A DNA stretch of 64,000 bases. Origin: Simplicispira hankyongi (lineage in GTDB: Bacteria > Pseudomonadota > Gammaproteobacteria > Burkholderiales > Burkholderiaceae_C). The stretch spans positions 372,001 through 436,000 of the forward strand of contig NZ_QXJC01000003.1 of assembly GCF_003570885.1 (NCBI RefSeq). The letters run 5' to 3'. The notes beneath the pieces are model-generated. The model was not told where the DNA came from, did no database searches, and was given only the letters and a program-made list of their open reading frames with translations. This document shows positions 27,100-37,007 of the stretch, in pieces. The number at the start of each line of letters is the position of its first letter. Positions within the stretch are counted from its first letter, which is position 1. Both the position numbers and the translations under genes were made by a program.

Positions 27100-27241
27100 T
27101 CGAGGAGTCAGTCGCTAGGGCCTCACAGACTGCTCCCCGGAGGGATGCGACAGCGCGCAAGACCACCACCACATGAAATGGGGCCACTTGCGTGAACCCC
27201 GTGGGCGGAACGATCTGCGCCGTCTGACCCTCGATGCACAT

Positions 27242-27271
27242 ATCTTAACAAATGTATCTGACCGTGCGCAA
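27242..27271 (-). promoter_or_regulatory. Candidate sigma-70 promoter of the wecB-nfrBA-alg operon
   Basis: On the minus strand TTGCGC, an 18-bp spacer, then TAAGAT, inside an AT-rich patch. It would give a leader of ~135 nt before the wecB start, long enough to hold a regulatory structure, but no known riboswitch was recognised. Confidence 0.5.
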
Positions 27272-27342
27272 GAGTCCCTCAAATCGTGAACAAATTGCAA
27301 CAACCTTAACGCTTTGCCGACAAGTAGGCGGCAACCCATCGC

Positions 27343-27511
27343 TTAGGGAGCCTCCGCACGAATCGCGTGGCAAGTGGGCGCTGCGGATCGGGATGAGCTG
27401 CAAGGCGCAAACCGCAGCGATAGCCGTAGCTATCGCGAGGATTTGCAACGCTGCAGATCGCCCGAGGCCGCAGATGCACACGGCGCGACGATTCGTGCAG
27501 AGGCTCCTTAG
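27343..27511. repeat. MITE-like long palindromic element after hisA
   Basis: The whole ~169 bp is an imperfect palindrome centred near 27427 (GCGATAGC-CGTA-GCTATCGC). The outer arms match best: TTAGGGAGCCTCCGCACGAA at the left and the complement of CTAAGGAGCCTCTGCACGAA at the right. It starts 18 bp past the hisA stop, contains no gene and could fold into a very long hairpin, so it may end his transcription. No clear target-site duplication is seen. Confidence 0.75.
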
Positions 27512-27529
27512 CGCGCTCCCGCGCGCAGA

Positions 27530-28267
27530 TCAGGCCAGCGCGTCGGCCCGGCTCTGTGCAGCGGCAAAATCGAGGTCGCCCGAATAGATGGCGCGCCCGC
27601 AAATCACCCCCTCCACACCTTCATCCTCGACAGCGCAAAGCCGCTCGATGTCTTGCATGTTGCTCAGGCCGCCCGAAGCAATGACCGGAATGGTGAGCGC
27701 CTGGGCCAGCTTGACGGTGGCCTCGATGTTGATACCCGAGAGCATGCCGTCGCGGCCAATGTCGGTGTAGACGATGGATTCAACGCCCCAATCCTCGAAT
27801 TTCTTGGCCAAATCGACCACCTCGTGGCCGGTGAGCTTGCTCCAGCCATCCGTCGCCACCTTGCCATCCTTGGCGTCGAGCCCGACGATGATGTGACCGC
27901 CAAACGCCGAGCAGGCGTCCTTCAAAAACCCTGGGTTTTTCACGGCTGCAGTGCCGATGATGACGTAGCGCAGGCCGCCATCGATGTATTTTTCAATGGT
28001 ATCCAGGTCCCGAATGCCGCCCCCGAGCTGCACCGGGATCTCGTCGCCCACTTCGCGCAAGATGCTTTTGACGGCGGCGTAGTTCTTGGGCTTGCCCGCG
28101 AAGGCACCGTTCAAGTCCACCAGGTGCAAACGGCGCGCGCCGGCATCCACCCAGCGCCTGGCCATGGCCGCCGGGTCTTCACCAAAAGTGGTCGATTGGT
28201 CCATGTCGCCCTGCTTGAGGCGAACACAGTGGCCGTCTTTGAGGTCAATGGCGGGGATGAGCAGCAT
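27530..28267 (-). CDS. hisA: Phosphoribosyl-formimino-AICAR ribotide isomerase
   Basis: Fourth step of histidine synthesis, isomerising ProFAR to PRFAR. The 245-residue TIM barrel opens [20 protein letters not shown] and contains [12 protein letters not shown] (catalytic-region Asp), [11 protein letters not shown] and [10 protein letters not shown]. Start 28267 is the conserved MLLIPAIDL; the open frame upstream is a shadow. It lies 103 bp after hisH. The usual next gene, hisF, is 17.5 kb away beyond the polysaccharide island. Confidence 0.97.
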   Translation of the reverse strand: MLLIPAIDLKDGHCVRLKQGDMDQSTTFGEDPAAMARRWVDAGARRLHLVDLNGAFAGKPKNYAAVKSILREVGDEIPVQLGGGIRDLDTIEKYIDGGLRYVIIGTAAVKNPGFLKDACSAFGGHIIVGLDAKDGKVATDGWSKLTGHEVVDLAKKFEDWGVESIVYTDIGRDGMLSGINIEATVKLAQALTIPVIASGGLSNMQDIERLCAVEDEGVEGVICGRAIYSGDLDFAAAQSRADALA

Positions 28268-28370
28268 GGCAAGTGGGTAAGGATAGTGGGCTCGAAGACT
28301 TGGCCCGGACAGGTGGAGAAAAAGTTGCAGCCTGGGAAAATCCGCCAGGATGCAGCAAGAAACGGCTCGG

Positions 28371-29039
28371 TCAGGGATTCCAGCGCAGAAAATTTCGGTA
28401 CAGCCGCAACCCTTGATCGGCACTCTTCTCGGGATGGAACTGGGTGGCAAAGATGTTATCGCGCGCAATGGCCGCTGCAAAGGGCGCGCCGTAGTCGGCC
28501 TCGCCAGCGCAGTGCGCGGCATTCGCCGGCGCCGCATAAAAGCTGTGCACGAAATAGAAATAACTGTTGTCGGGCACCCCATGCCACAGCGCATGCACGG
28601 CGCCGCCATGGGGCACCTGGCGCACCTGGTTCCAGCCCATTTGCGGCACCTTGAAACGGCTGCCGTCCTGCTGCAGGCGGCCGGCCAGGTCAAACCGCAG
28701 CACCTCGCCAGGGATCAAGTTCAGGCCGGGCGTATCCCCCTCGGCGCTGTGGCTCAGCAGCATCTGCATGCCGACACACACGCCAAACAGAGGCTTGCTG
28801 GCAGCCGCTTCGAGCACCGATTCCTTGAGCCCCGATTCGCGCAGCTCGCGCATGCAGTCGGGCATGGCGCCCTGCCCTGGCAGCACGATGCGCGCGGCAG
28901 CGTGCACGTCATCGGGCCGGGAGGTCACCACGACGTCCCAACCCGTGTCCTGCGCTGCGGCCTGGACGGCTTGCGACACAGAGCGCAAATTGCCCATGCC
29001 ATAGTCCACCACTGCGACCGTTTTTGCTTTGATATTCAT
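28371..29039 (-). CDS. hisH: Imidazole glycerol phosphate synthase, glutaminase subunit
   Basis: Class I glutamine amidotransferase that feeds ammonia to HisF; 222 residues. It opens with [18 protein letters not shown] and has the catalytic Cys in [12 protein letters not shown] and the His near [10 protein letters not shown]. It lies between hisB and hisA, with a family-1 palindromic repeat touching its start codon. Its partner HisF is encoded far away, so subunit expression is no longer tied by one short transcript. Confidence 0.97.
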   Translation of the reverse strand: MNIKAKTVAVVDYGMGNLRSVSQAVQAAAQDTGWDVVVTSRPDDVHAAARIVLPGQGAMPDCMRELRESGLKESVLEAAASKPLFGVCVGMQMLLSHSAEGDTPGLNLIPGEVLRFDLAGRLQQDGSRFKVPQMGWNQVRQVPHGGAVHALWHGVPDNSYFYFVHSFYAAPANAAHCAGEADYGAPFAAAIARDNIFATQFHPEKSADQGLRLYRNFLRWNP

Positions 29040-29092
29040 AGCTGATAGCGCTTACTCTATAAGCGCTAGAGGCACTTTTTACTTACAAAACA
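29038..29092. repeat. Palindromic intergenic repeat, family 1, copy c
   Basis: Core TAGCGCTTACTCTATAAGCGCTAGAGGC between hisB and hisH (shown as positions 29046-29073). It starts at the hisH start codon and its far end contains the TAA stop of hisB (29083-29085), so both genes are trimmed to the repeat edges. Confidence 0.8.
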
Positions 29093-29706
29093 CCTTTGGT
29101 GGAAGGAACGCTGCCGGCATTGCGCGGATCGCGCTCGACCGCCGCACGCAGCGCGCGACCGAAGGCCTTGAAGGCTGTCTCGCACTGGTGGTGCGCATTG
29201 ACACCGCGCAGGTTGTCGATGTGCAGCGTGGCGCCAGCATGGTTGACAAAGCCCTGAAAAAATTCGTGTGTGAGCTGGGTGTCGAAGCCACCAATCATGC
29301 CGCTGGTGAAAGCGATGTTCTGCACCAGCCCCGGCCGGCCGGAGAGGTCAATCACCACCCGCGTCAGGGCTTCGTCCAGCGGCACATAGGCGTGACCGTA
29401 GCGGCGCAGGCCCTTTTTGTCGCCTATGGCACGTGCCACGGCCTGACCAAGCGTGATGCCCACGTCTTCGACCGTGTGATGGCCGTCGATGTGCAGGTCA
29501 CCGTCGGCGCGCACTTCGAGATCGATCAAGCCGTGGCGGGCGATCTGCTCAAGCATGTGGTCAAAAAACCCGATGCCGGTCGAGAGTTGCGATTGGCCGC
29601 TGCCGTCGAGGTTGATGCGCACGGTGATGCGCGTCTCGCTGGTGTTGCGGCTGACTTCCGCAGTGCGGTCCGCATTGGCGGAGGAAACGAGGGCAGAAGA
29701 GGTCAT
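29083..29706 (-). CDS. hisB: Imidazoleglycerol-phosphate dehydratase
   Basis: Mn-dependent dehydratase, sixth step of histidine synthesis; 207 residues, single-domain form without the phosphatase fused in enterobacteria. Signatures: [36 protein letters not shown] and the C-terminal [15 protein letters not shown]. Start 29706 overlaps the hisC stop by 4 nt (ATGA). The stop codon lies within a family-1 repeat, which may have replaced the original 3' end. Confidence 0.96.
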   Translation of the reverse strand: MTSSALVSSANADRTAEVSRNTSETRITVRINLDGSGQSQLSTGIGFFDHMLEQIARHGLIDLEVRADGDLHIDGHHTVEDVGITLGQAVARAIGDKKGLRRYGHAYVPLDEALTRVVIDLSGRPGLVQNIAFTSGMIGGFDTQLTHEFFQGFVNHAGATLHIDNLRGVNAHHQCETAFKAFGRALRAAVERDPRNAGSVPSTKGVL

Positions 29707-30821
29707 AGCGAAGCCTGAAGGGCGGCCAGCATGCATGCGTTCTCGTCGGCGGTACCCACCGTGAGCCGCAGGCACTGGGCCAGCAAGGGATGCATTGTAG
29801 AAACGTTCTTGATAAGAACCTTGCGCTCGCGCATACCGGCAAAGGTTTTGGCCGCGTCCTGCACGCGCACCAGCACCATATTGGCTTCGCTGTCCCACAC
29901 GCGCTCCACCCCCGGCAGGGCGCGCAGGCGCGTCACCAGTGGGTCGCGCTGGGCGCGCAGTTCGGCGGCCTGCGCGGCAAACACGTCGGCATGTTCCAGC
30001 GCAAACAGCGCCGCCTCGCAGTTGAGCACGCTGACGTTGTAGGGCGGGCGCAGCTTGTCCACCTCGGCCACCAGCACTGCCGGGCCCATCAGGTAACCGA
30101 GACGCACACCCGCCAGGCCGAACTTGGAAAGCGTGCGCATGAGCAGCACATGCGCGTTGCGCTCGGGCTCGGCGCGCATGCGATCAATCCAGCTGCGGCT
30201 GGCGAACGGCTGGTAGGCCTCGTCGATGAGCACGATGCCGCCCTGCGCGCCCACCGCATCGACCACGGCCTGCACCGCCGCTTCGTTCCACAGCGTGGCC
30301 GTGGGGTTGTTGGGGTAGGCGATGTGCGTGAGTGCCGGACGGTAGTCGGCAATGGTGGCCAACATGGCGGGCACATCCAGTTCGAAATCCGCGGTCAGCG
30401 GTACACCAACGAATTCGAGGCCCAGCAGCTGTGCCGACACCGCGTACATCACAAAACCCGGCATCGGCGCAAGCACCACCGGGCGCTTCGCGGCGGCGTC
30501 CCAGGGCTGCGCGCAAGCCTGGGTGACCAGACCGATGAGTTCGTCGGAACCGTTGCCCAGCGCCATGCTGCAGCCCGCCGGCATGTCCGCATACTGCGCC
30601 AGCGCGGCCTTGAGGTCATCGCTGCGCGCGCCGGGATAGCGGTTCAAGGCCAGCGCGCCAAGACGTTCACCCAACGCACGTTGCAGCTCGGGCGGCAACG
30701 TGAAGGGATTTTCCATCGCATCCATCTTCAGCATGCCTTCCGCCGGCTGCACGACGTAGGCGTGCATGGCACGGACGTCGGGGCGGATACGGTTCAGGGC
30801 TTGGTCGGTAGTCGTTGTCAT
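29703..30821 (-). CDS. hisC: Histidinol-phosphate aminotransferase
   Basis: PLP-dependent class I/II aminotransferase of the histidine pathway, 372 residues. It has [14 protein letters not shown] near the N-terminus, [32 protein letters not shown] and the PLP Lys in [15 protein letters not shown]. Its ATG overlaps the stop of the upstream vapC-like gene by 4 nt, so the toxin-antitoxin pair is fused into the his transcript. It overlaps hisB by 4 nt downstream. Confidence 0.96.
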   Translation of the reverse strand: MTTTTDQALNRIRPDVRAMHAYVVQPAEGMLKMDAMENPFTLPPELQRALGERLGALALNRYPGARSDDLKAALAQYADMPAGCSMALGNGSDELIGLVTQACAQPWDAAAKRPVVLAPMPGFVMYAVSAQLLGLEFVGVPLTADFELDVPAMLATIADYRPALTHIAYPNNPTATLWNEAAVQAVVDAVGAQGGIVLIDEAYQPFASRSWIDRMRAEPERNAHVLLMRTLSKFGLAGVRLGYLMGPAVLVAEVDKLRPPYNVSVLNCEAALFALEHADVFAAQAAELRAQRDPLVTRLRALPGVERVWDSEANMVLVRVQDAAKTFAGMRERKVLIKNVSTMHPLLAQCLRLTVGTADENACMLAALQASL

Positions 30822-31270
30822 TCGGTGGTGTCCAGTGCAGTAGGTGCCACAAGGAAGGGGTTGATAGGGCGCACGGCATCGAGGGGCTGGTCGTGCGGCA
30901 GCGCCTCGGTCAGCAGGTAGCGGCAGCCCTGCTGGTGGGCAGACGAGAGGATGAGCGCGTCCCAGTAGCCCAGGCCGTAGCGGTCTTGCAGGTCCCAGGC
31001 GCCATCAACCGTATAGGCGTCGAGGTGCGGCGGCAGCCAGACGCGCAGGCGCCGCACCTGGGCGCGCACCTGCGGCAGCACCCGGGGGCCGTCAAAGCGC
31101 TGGATGGCCTGGTTGTACAGCTCGTTGAGCACCTGTGAGCTGATGCGCCCGCTGCGGGTTTCCCAGCAAAAGCGCAGCCATTCGCGGGCGCGCGCCTGGC
31201 GCACAGCATCGCGCTCGTCCACGCTGGCCAGCAGCACTTCGGTGTCGACAAAAATGGGAGCGATTGCCAT
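30818..31270 (-). CDS. vapC: PIN-domain ribonuclease toxin (VapC-type)
   Basis: A 150-residue PIN-domain protein. Metal-binding acids are seen in IFVDTEVLLAS (Asp9), SSQVLNELYNQA (Glu) and GYWDALILSSA (Asp), with a Glu in LLTEALPHDQ at the usual fourth site. VapC toxins cleave RNA and are held inactive by the cognate antitoxin. The gene follows a ribbon-helix-helix antitoxin gene with a 3-bp gap and overlaps hisC by 4 nt. Specific RNA targets cannot be predicted. Confidence 0.85.
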   Translation of the reverse strand: MAIAPIFVDTEVLLASVDERDAVRQARAREWLRFCWETRSGRISSQVLNELYNQAIQRFDGPRVLPQVRAQVRRLRVWLPPHLDAYTVDGAWDLQDRYGLGYWDALILSSAHQQGCRYLLTEALPHDQPLDAVRPINPFLVAPTALDTTE

Positions 31271-31273
31271 GGC

Positions 31274-31498
31274 TCAGCGCTCGAACAGGGTGTTGCGCGG
31301 CACATAGGGGCCGCTCGAAGCACCCCACGTCTCAAAGCCCAGCGCCTCGCGCATGGCCTGGGCGTAAGCGTCTTCCTGGCGCATCTTTTCGGCCATCCAC
31401 TCACCCAACAGGCGCGAGACGCTACTGCCGCGCTTGGCCGCTTCCACGCGGACCCATTCGGCAACGGCATCGTCCATGGTGATGGTGACGTTTTTCAT
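31274..31498 (-). CDS. vapB: Ribbon-helix-helix antitoxin (VapB/CopG-type)
   Basis: A 74-residue protein with an N-terminal ribbon-helix-helix (VTITMDDAVAEWVRVEAAKR, then SSVSRLLGEWM) and a C-terminal tail that would wrap the toxin. Such antitoxins repress their own promoter; two tandem near-palindromes overlap the predicted promoter just upstream. The start codon lies within ~8 nt of the predicted -10, so the mRNA may be leaderless. It is paired with the PIN toxin gene 3 bp downstream. Confidence 0.85.
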   Translation of the reverse strand: MKNVTITMDDAVAEWVRVEAAKRGSSVSRLLGEWMAEKMRQEDAYAQAMREALGFETWGASSGPYVPRNTLFER

Positions 31499-31505
31499 AC
31501 GGCAC

Positions 31506-31533
31506 AGTTTACACGAACTTCGTGTTGCACGAA
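31506..31533 (-). promoter_or_regulatory. Candidate vapBC promoter
   Basis: On the minus strand TTCGTG, a 16-bp spacer, then TAAACT, the -10 ending ~7 nt before the vapB ATG. The operator palindromes overlap it, which fits autorepression. Transcription from here would also read into hisC. Confidence 0.45.
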
Positions 31534-31541
31534 CTTCGTGT
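31511..31541. promoter_or_regulatory. Tandem operator palindromes for VapB
   Basis: Two copies of a 15-bp near-palindrome, ACACGAACTTCGTGT at 31511-31525 and GCACGAACTTCGTGT at 31527-31541, offset by 16 bp. Two sites about 1.5 helical turns apart, directly upstream of an RHH antitoxin gene, are the expected autoregulatory arrangement. Confidence 0.75.
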
Positions 31542-31566
31542 CACTTCAAGGCAAAATAAAAATAAC

Positions 31567-33015
31567 TCAAGCCGCCTTGCGCGGCACCGCCGCCATGGCG
31601 CAGGCCAGCTCCCCCACCCTGCGCAGCGCACGCACATGGTCGGCCGTCCAATCGCCACCCACGCCGATGCGCAGGCAATTGCGAAAGCGCCCACCGGTAC
31701 CGAATACCGTCCCGGGCGGCACGAGGATGCGTTCGTCCAGAAAGGCCTGGTGCAATTGCACGGTATCCACGGCGCGGGGCAACTCCAGCCAGAACAGCAA
31801 GCCTCCGGGCGGATCGCTAACCCGCGTTCCGGGCGGAAAGGCGCTCGCGATCACCCGGCGCACCTCGTCCATGCGCGCAGCAATGGCCGTGCGCAGCTGG
31901 CGCATGGCGGCGGCGTGGCCGGTCTGCCCTATGAGGTCGGCCAGCGCCAGTTCCAGCACCGGCGACTGGCCGCCGGCCTGCATGTCCTTGATGCGGCGCA
32001 GGGGTTCGGTCCAGCGTCCTGCCTCGACCCAGCCCAGGCGCAGACCAGGGGCCAGCGTCTTGGAGAACGAGTCGCACAGCATCACATGGCCCGTGGCGTC
32101 GTAGGATTTGACGGAGCGCCGGTGCTCGTCCTGCTCGGCCAGGTCGCTGTAAATGGCATCCTCGATCACGGCCAGGCCATGCTGCGCAGCGAGTTGCGCC
32201 AGGCGGCGGCGCTCACCTTGCGGCATGCAGGCACCCAGCGGGTTGCTGAGCGTGGGCACGACCAACAGGGCTTTGACGGGCTGTGTCTCCAGCGCCAGCT
32301 GCAAGGCATCAAGCGAAATGCCGTACCGTGGGTGCGTGGGGATTTCCAATGCCTTGAGGTGCAGGCCCTGCAGCACCTCCAGAAACGAAAAATGCGTGGG
32401 CGACTCCAGCGCCACCACGTCCCCCGGCTGCGTCACCGCACGCAGGCACAGGCTGATGCTGTCCATGCAGCCGCCAGTAATGAGGATGCGCTCGGGGTTC
32501 AGGCTGCATCCCAACCCCACGGCATAGCGCGCGATGGCCCGGCGGGCATCTTCATGCCCGTTCGATGAAGGGTAGGTGCACAGCAGTTGCCGGTGCCGCT
32601 GGGCCGAACGGGTCACGGCGCGGCGCACGCGGTCCACGTCCAGCAAGTCCGGCCCCGGCGTGCCACTGCTGAACGAAATCACGTCGGCGGGATGCGGCGT
32701 GCCCAGAATGCGCTGGCCCAGCCAGTCCACCGAAACATCGCGCGGGCGGCGCAGGCCCCGCGAAACGCTGGGTTCGGGCAGCGCCACTGGCCGCGCGGCG
32801 ACGAAATAGCCCGAGCGGGGCCGCGCCGTGATCAGGCGCGCATCTTCCAGCCAGTGGTAGGCCTGCACCACCGTGCTTTGCGCCACGCCGCGCTGGCGGG
32901 CCAGTTCGCGTACCGAGGGCATGCGCGAGCCGCGCCCCAGGGAGCCATTGCGAATGAGTTCGGCCATCTGCGTGGCGATCTGCAGATACAGCGGCGGTGA
33001 ATCGTCAAGAGCCAT
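31567..33015 (-). CDS. MocR-type transcription regulator (GntR HTH fused to aminotransferase domain)
   Basis: A 482-residue fusion. Residues ~1-75 form a GntR winged helix (LYLQIATQMAELIRNGSLG; MPSVRELARQRGVAQSTVVQ), and ~110-480 a fold-type I PLP domain with the Lys in CDSFSKTLAPGLRLGW. MocR proteins bind PLP or an amino acid and switch on an adjacent, usually divergent, gene. Here the divergent neighbour encodes a DUF2917 protein, and two inverted repeats lie in the shared 152-bp gap. It is inserted between hisD and the vapBC-hisC block on the his strand. A histidine-related role is possible but not shown. Confidence 0.88.
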   Translation of the reverse strand: MALDDSPPLYLQIATQMAELIRNGSLGRGSRMPSVRELARQRGVAQSTVVQAYHWLEDARLITARPRSGYFVAARPVALPEPSVSRGLRRPRDVSVDWLGQRILGTPHPADVISFSSGTPGPDLLDVDRVRRAVTRSAQRHRQLLCTYPSSNGHEDARRAIARYAVGLGCSLNPERILITGGCMDSISLCLRAVTQPGDVVALESPTHFSFLEVLQGLHLKALEIPTHPRYGISLDALQLALETQPVKALLVVPTLSNPLGACMPQGERRRLAQLAAQHGLAVIEDAIYSDLAEQDEHRRSVKSYDATGHVMLCDSFSKTLAPGLRLGWVEAGRWTEPLRRIKDMQAGGQSPVLELALADLIGQTGHAAAMRQLRTAIAARMDEVRRVIASAFPPGTRVSDPPGGLLFWLELPRAVDTVQLHQAFLDERILVPPGTVFGTGGRFRNCLRIGVGGDWTADHVRALRRVGELACAMAAVPRKAA

Positions 33016-33022
33016 ATGGCAT

Positions 33023-33057
33023 TCTGTATCGGTTCACGTCAGAGCCATCGATACAGA
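33023..33057. promoter_or_regulatory. Inverted repeat near the MocR start (candidate operator)
   Basis: Perfect 9-bp arms TCTGTATCG and CGATACAGA separated by 17 bp, just upstream of the MocR gene start at 33015. Probably an autoregulatory or activating MocR site. Confidence 0.5.
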
Positions 33058-33072
33058 TACCCTGCAGATCAA

Positions 33073-33108
33073 GCAACACAGATGGCCTGCGCCGGGCATC
33101 TGTGTTGC
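33073..33108. promoter_or_regulatory. Inverted repeat upstream of the DUF2917 gene (candidate operator)
   Basis: Perfect 12-bp arms GCAACACAGATG and CATCTGTGTTGC with a 12-bp loop, ~60 bp before the DUF2917 start. Its sequence differs from the other repeat in this gap. It could be a regulator site or a leader-RNA hairpin. Confidence 0.5.
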
Positions 33109-33167
33109 ACCACATCGCCGCGCGCTGTGGCTGTTGCAGGTGCGGCGTCGCACGCACAGTGGACGGC

Positions 33168-33476
33168 ATGAAAACCCTGCTCCATCTCTCTCCTACCGCT
33201 CCCATGCTCCAGATCAACCTGGAGCCCGGCGCACCGGTGACGCCGCTGCGCTGCCGTACCGGGCAGCGCGCCTCGCTCGAAGTGCTGGAAGGCCGGCTGT
33301 GGCTGACGCAGCAGGGGTGCGGCGACGACCTGTTTCTGGAGGCCGGCCAGCGCCTCACCCTGCAAGGCCCTGCCGTGTTGTATGCCGGGGCCGACGGCGC
33401 TGCGCCCCTGCGCCTGCGCTGGATGCAGGAGGCAGGCACCCTCCGCGCACGACCCGCCCGCCTCAGCGCGGCTTGA
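33168..33476 (+). CDS. DUF2917 domain protein
   Basis: A 102-residue protein with a small beta-rich core ([36 protein letters not shown]) typical of DUF2917, a short cupin-like family of unknown role, common in betaproteobacteria. It is divergent from the MocR regulator and is its probable target. The ATG at 33168 is preferred because upstream starts would run through the regulatory gap. Its 3' end overlaps the convergent hisD end by 14 bp. Confidence 0.75.
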   Translation: MKTLLHLSPTAPMLQINLEPGAPVTPLRCRTGQRASLEVLEGRLWLTQQGCGDDLFLEAGQRLTLQGPAVLYAGADGAAPLRLRWMQEAGTLRARPARLSAA

Positions 33477-34785
33477 GGCGCAGCTCGGCCGCCTGCGCGT
33501 GCGCCTGCAGGCCCTCGCCATAGGCCAGAGTGGCGGCAATCGGGCCCAGAATTTGCGCGCCCGCCTCGCTCACTTCAATCAGGCTGCTGCGCTTCTGGAA
33601 GTCGTACACGCCCAGCGGCGATGAAAAGCGGGCCGTGCCGCTGGTGGGCAGTACGTGGTTGGGGCCGGCGCAGTAGTCGCCCAGGCTCTCCGAGGTGTAG
33701 GCGCCCAAAAAGATGGCGCCAGCGTGCTTGAGCAGCGGCTCCCAGCGGTGCGGTTCGCGGCTCGATATTTCGAGGTGCTCGGGCGCGATGCGGTTGGAAA
33801 TTTCCCAGGCCTCTTCCATGCTGCGCGTATGGATCAGCGCGCCCCGGCCGGCAAGGCTCTTGGCGATGATCGCGGCGCGCGGCATGGTGGGCAGCAGCCG
33901 GTTCATTTCACGCTGCACGGCGTCGATGTAGGCCGCATCCGGGCTCAGCAGGATCGCCTGCGCCAGCTCGTCGTGCTCGGCCTGTGAAAAAAGGTCCATG
34001 GCCACCCAGTCGGGCGGTGTGCTGCCGTCGGCCAGCACCAGGATTTCGCTGGGGCCGGCGATCATGTCGATACCCACCTGGCCGAACACGCGCTTCTTGG
34101 CGCTGGCCACGTAGGCGTTGCCGGGGCCGGTGATCTTGTCCACCTTGGGGACGGTTTGCGTCCCGTAGGCCAGCGCCGCCACGGCCTGGGCGCCGCCCAG
34201 GGTGAAGGCGCGCGTGACGCCAGCCACGTAGGCGGCGGCCAGCACCAGCGGGTTCTTCTCGCCGCGCGGCGTGGGCACGACCATGATGATCTCGCCCACG
34301 CCAGCGACATGCGCGGGGATGGCGTTCATCAGCACACTGCTCGGGTAGGCGGCCTTGCCGCCGGGCACGTAAATGCCCACGCGGTCGAGCGGCGTGACCT
34401 TCTGGCCCAGCAGGCTGCCGTCGGCATCGCGGTAGCTCCAGCTCTCGCCGCAGGCCTTTTTCTGCGCTTCGTGGTAGCTGCGCACGCGGGCGGCCGCTGC
34501 TTGCAGGGCTTCGCGCTGCGGCGGAGGAAGCGCATCGAACGCGGCTTTGAGCTCGGCCTGCGTGAGCTCCAGCGCCGCCACGCTGCTGGCATTCAGGCCA
34601 TCGAAGCGCGCGGTGTAGTCCAGCAGCGCTGCGTCGCCGCGCGCGCGCACGTCGGCCAGGATGTCGGCCACGCGCTGCTCGATCGCGGCGTCCTGGTCGG
34701 CAGACCAGTGCAGACGCGCTGCGAAATCTGCCTCAAAAGTGGCGCTAGCGCTTGATAGGCGTGCGGGTATAGCTACTAAATTCAT
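33463..34785 (-). CDS. hisD: Histidinol dehydrogenase
   Basis: NAD- and Zn-dependent enzyme for the last two oxidations of histidine synthesis; 440 residues. Signatures: [47 protein letters not shown] and the Zn-ligand region [12 protein letters not shown]. The first ~16 codons overlap a family-1 repeat, so the N-terminus ([16 protein letters not shown]) is repeat-derived. It is separated from hisG by 177 bp containing a second repeat type, and from hisC by four unrelated genes. Confidence 0.96.
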   Translation of the reverse strand: MNLVAIPARLSSASATFEADFAARLHWSADQDAAIEQRVADILADVRARGDAALLDYTARFDGLNASSVAALELTQAELKAAFDALPPPQREALQAAAARVRSYHEAQKKACGESWSYRDADGSLLGQKVTPLDRVGIYVPGGKAAYPSSVLMNAIPAHVAGVGEIIMVVPTPRGEKNPLVLAAAYVAGVTRAFTLGGAQAVAALAYGTQTVPKVDKITGPGNAYVASAKKRVFGQVGIDMIAGPSEILVLADGSTPPDWVAMDLFSQAEHDELAQAILLSPDAAYIDAVQREMNRLLPTMPRAAIIAKSLAGRGALIHTRSMEEAWEISNRIAPEHLEISSREPHRWEPLLKHAGAIFLGAYTSESLGDYCAGPNHVLPTSGTARFSSPLGVYDFQKRSSLIEVSEAGAQILGPIAATLAYGEGLQAHAQAAELRLKPR

Positions 34786-34790
34786 AGTAA
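34743..34790. repeat. Palindromic repeat, family 1, copy d (degenerate, overlaps hisD start)
   Basis: Contains GCGCTAGCGCTTGATAGG and the AGCTACTAAATTCATAG flank seen in the other copies; one half of the palindrome is lost. It spans the hisD start codon and its first codons. Confidence 0.6.
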
Positions 34791-34844
34791 ATCAGCGTCT
34801 CATGGAATGTCGCAGCATCCGCGACAGTTGCAGTGGCACACAAC

Positions 34845-34962
34845 AAGCCAGCGGCCACCGTGCAAGGGCCGCCCCGCAGCACCGGTGGCGTCACCCTGCC
34901 CGCATCGCGCAGCGATGCGAGAGCGGGGAGAAGGCGCGAAGCGACGCAGTGGGGTGTTCATT
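34845..34962. repeat. Dispersed GC-rich repeat, family 2, copy a
   Basis: Shares GTGCAAGGGCCGCCCCGC and GAAGGCGCGAAGCGAC with copies near 37308 and 43871 (the latter inverted). Here the middle part is diverged. It lies between hisG and hisD and ends at the hisG stop. Confidence 0.7.
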
Positions 34963-35625
34963 TCACTTCGGGCCGATAGCACCCGCGAACGCGTCAATGA
35001 TGCGGCGCAGCGGCGCCTGCTTGAGCTTGAGCGCCGACTGGTTCACCACCAGGTGCGAGCTGATGTCCATGATGCGCTCCACCTCGACCAGGTGGTTGGC
35101 CTTGAGCGTGTTGCCGGTGGAGACCAGATCGACGATGGCGTCGGCCAGGCCGGTGAGCGGGGCGAGCTCCATGCTGCCGTAGAGCTTGATCAAATCGACA
35201 TGCACGCCCTTGCTGGCGAAAAAATCGCGCGCAATGGCGGGGTACTTGGTCGCCACCTTCAGGCGCCCGCCGGGCTGGACGGCGCGGGCGTAGTCAAAAC
35301 CCTCACGCACCGCCACGCTGACGCGGCAGCGGGCAATGCGCAAATCGAGCGGCAGGTACAAGCCAGCGCTGCCCGAGCCGCCCCACTCGGCGCTGTGCTC
35401 GATCAGCGTGTCCTTGCCGCAGACGCCGATGTCGGCACCGCCAAACTGCACGTAGGTGGGCACGTCGGTGGCGCGCACGATGACGACGCGCACGTCCGGC
35501 TGGTTGGTCGGCAAGATCAGCTTGCGCGATTTTTCCGGGTCTTCCAGCACCTGAATACCGGCGGCGGCCAGCAGCGGCATCACTTCTTCGAAGATGCGGC
35601 CTTTGGAGAGGGCGAGGGTGATCAC
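34963..35625 (-). CDS. hisG: ATP phosphoribosyltransferase, short form
   Basis: First, feedback-controlled step of histidine synthesis; 220 residues. It starts from GTG at 35625 ([19 protein letters not shown]) and has [16 protein letters not shown] and the PRPP-binding segment [19 protein letters not shown]. The length marks it as the short form, which needs the HisZ regulatory subunit; no hisZ is in the window. The AAGGAT ribosome-binding site is formed by the last codons of murA, which ends one base upstream, so the two are tightly coupled. Confidence 0.95.
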   Translation of the reverse strand: MITLALSKGRIFEEVMPLLAAAGIQVLEDPEKSRKLILPTNQPDVRVVIVRATDVPTYVQFGGADIGVCGKDTLIEHSAEWGGSGSAGLYLPLDLRIARCRVSVAVREGFDYARAVQPGGRLKVATKYPAIARDFFASKGVHVDLIKLYGSMELAPLTGLADAIVDLVSTGNTLKANHLVEVERIMDISSHLVVNQSALKLKQAPLRRIIDAFAGAIGPK

Positions 35626-35626
35626 A

Positions 35627-36907
<1,281 letters not shown>

Positions 36908-36924
36908 GCCTGTCTTGCGTTAGG

Positions 36925-36985
36925 AGTTTAGAAGAAATATGCCTCTAGCGCTTATGTATCAAGCGCTTACAGCTATTATTTTATG
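36925..36985. repeat. Palindromic intergenic repeat, family 1, copy e
   Basis: Core CTAGCGCTTATGTATCAAGCGCT in the 100-bp gap between murA and the BolA-like gene. Confidence 0.8.
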
Positions 36986-37007
36986 AGCACTCTGGTTTCT
37001 GGTGGGC

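Larger units (their letters stand above)
27100..27529. other. Intergenic region between hisA and wecB
   Basis: 430 bp without a credible gene. It holds a candidate wecB promoter with a long untranslated leader (~135 nt) on the wecB side, and a ~169-bp palindromic element directly after hisA. No reading frame here has family-like sequence. Confidence 0.8.

Noticed and set aside
27252-27587. Small open frames in the hisA-wecB gap
   Set aside because: They run through the palindromic element and the end of hisA and have no ribosome-binding site or recognisable features.
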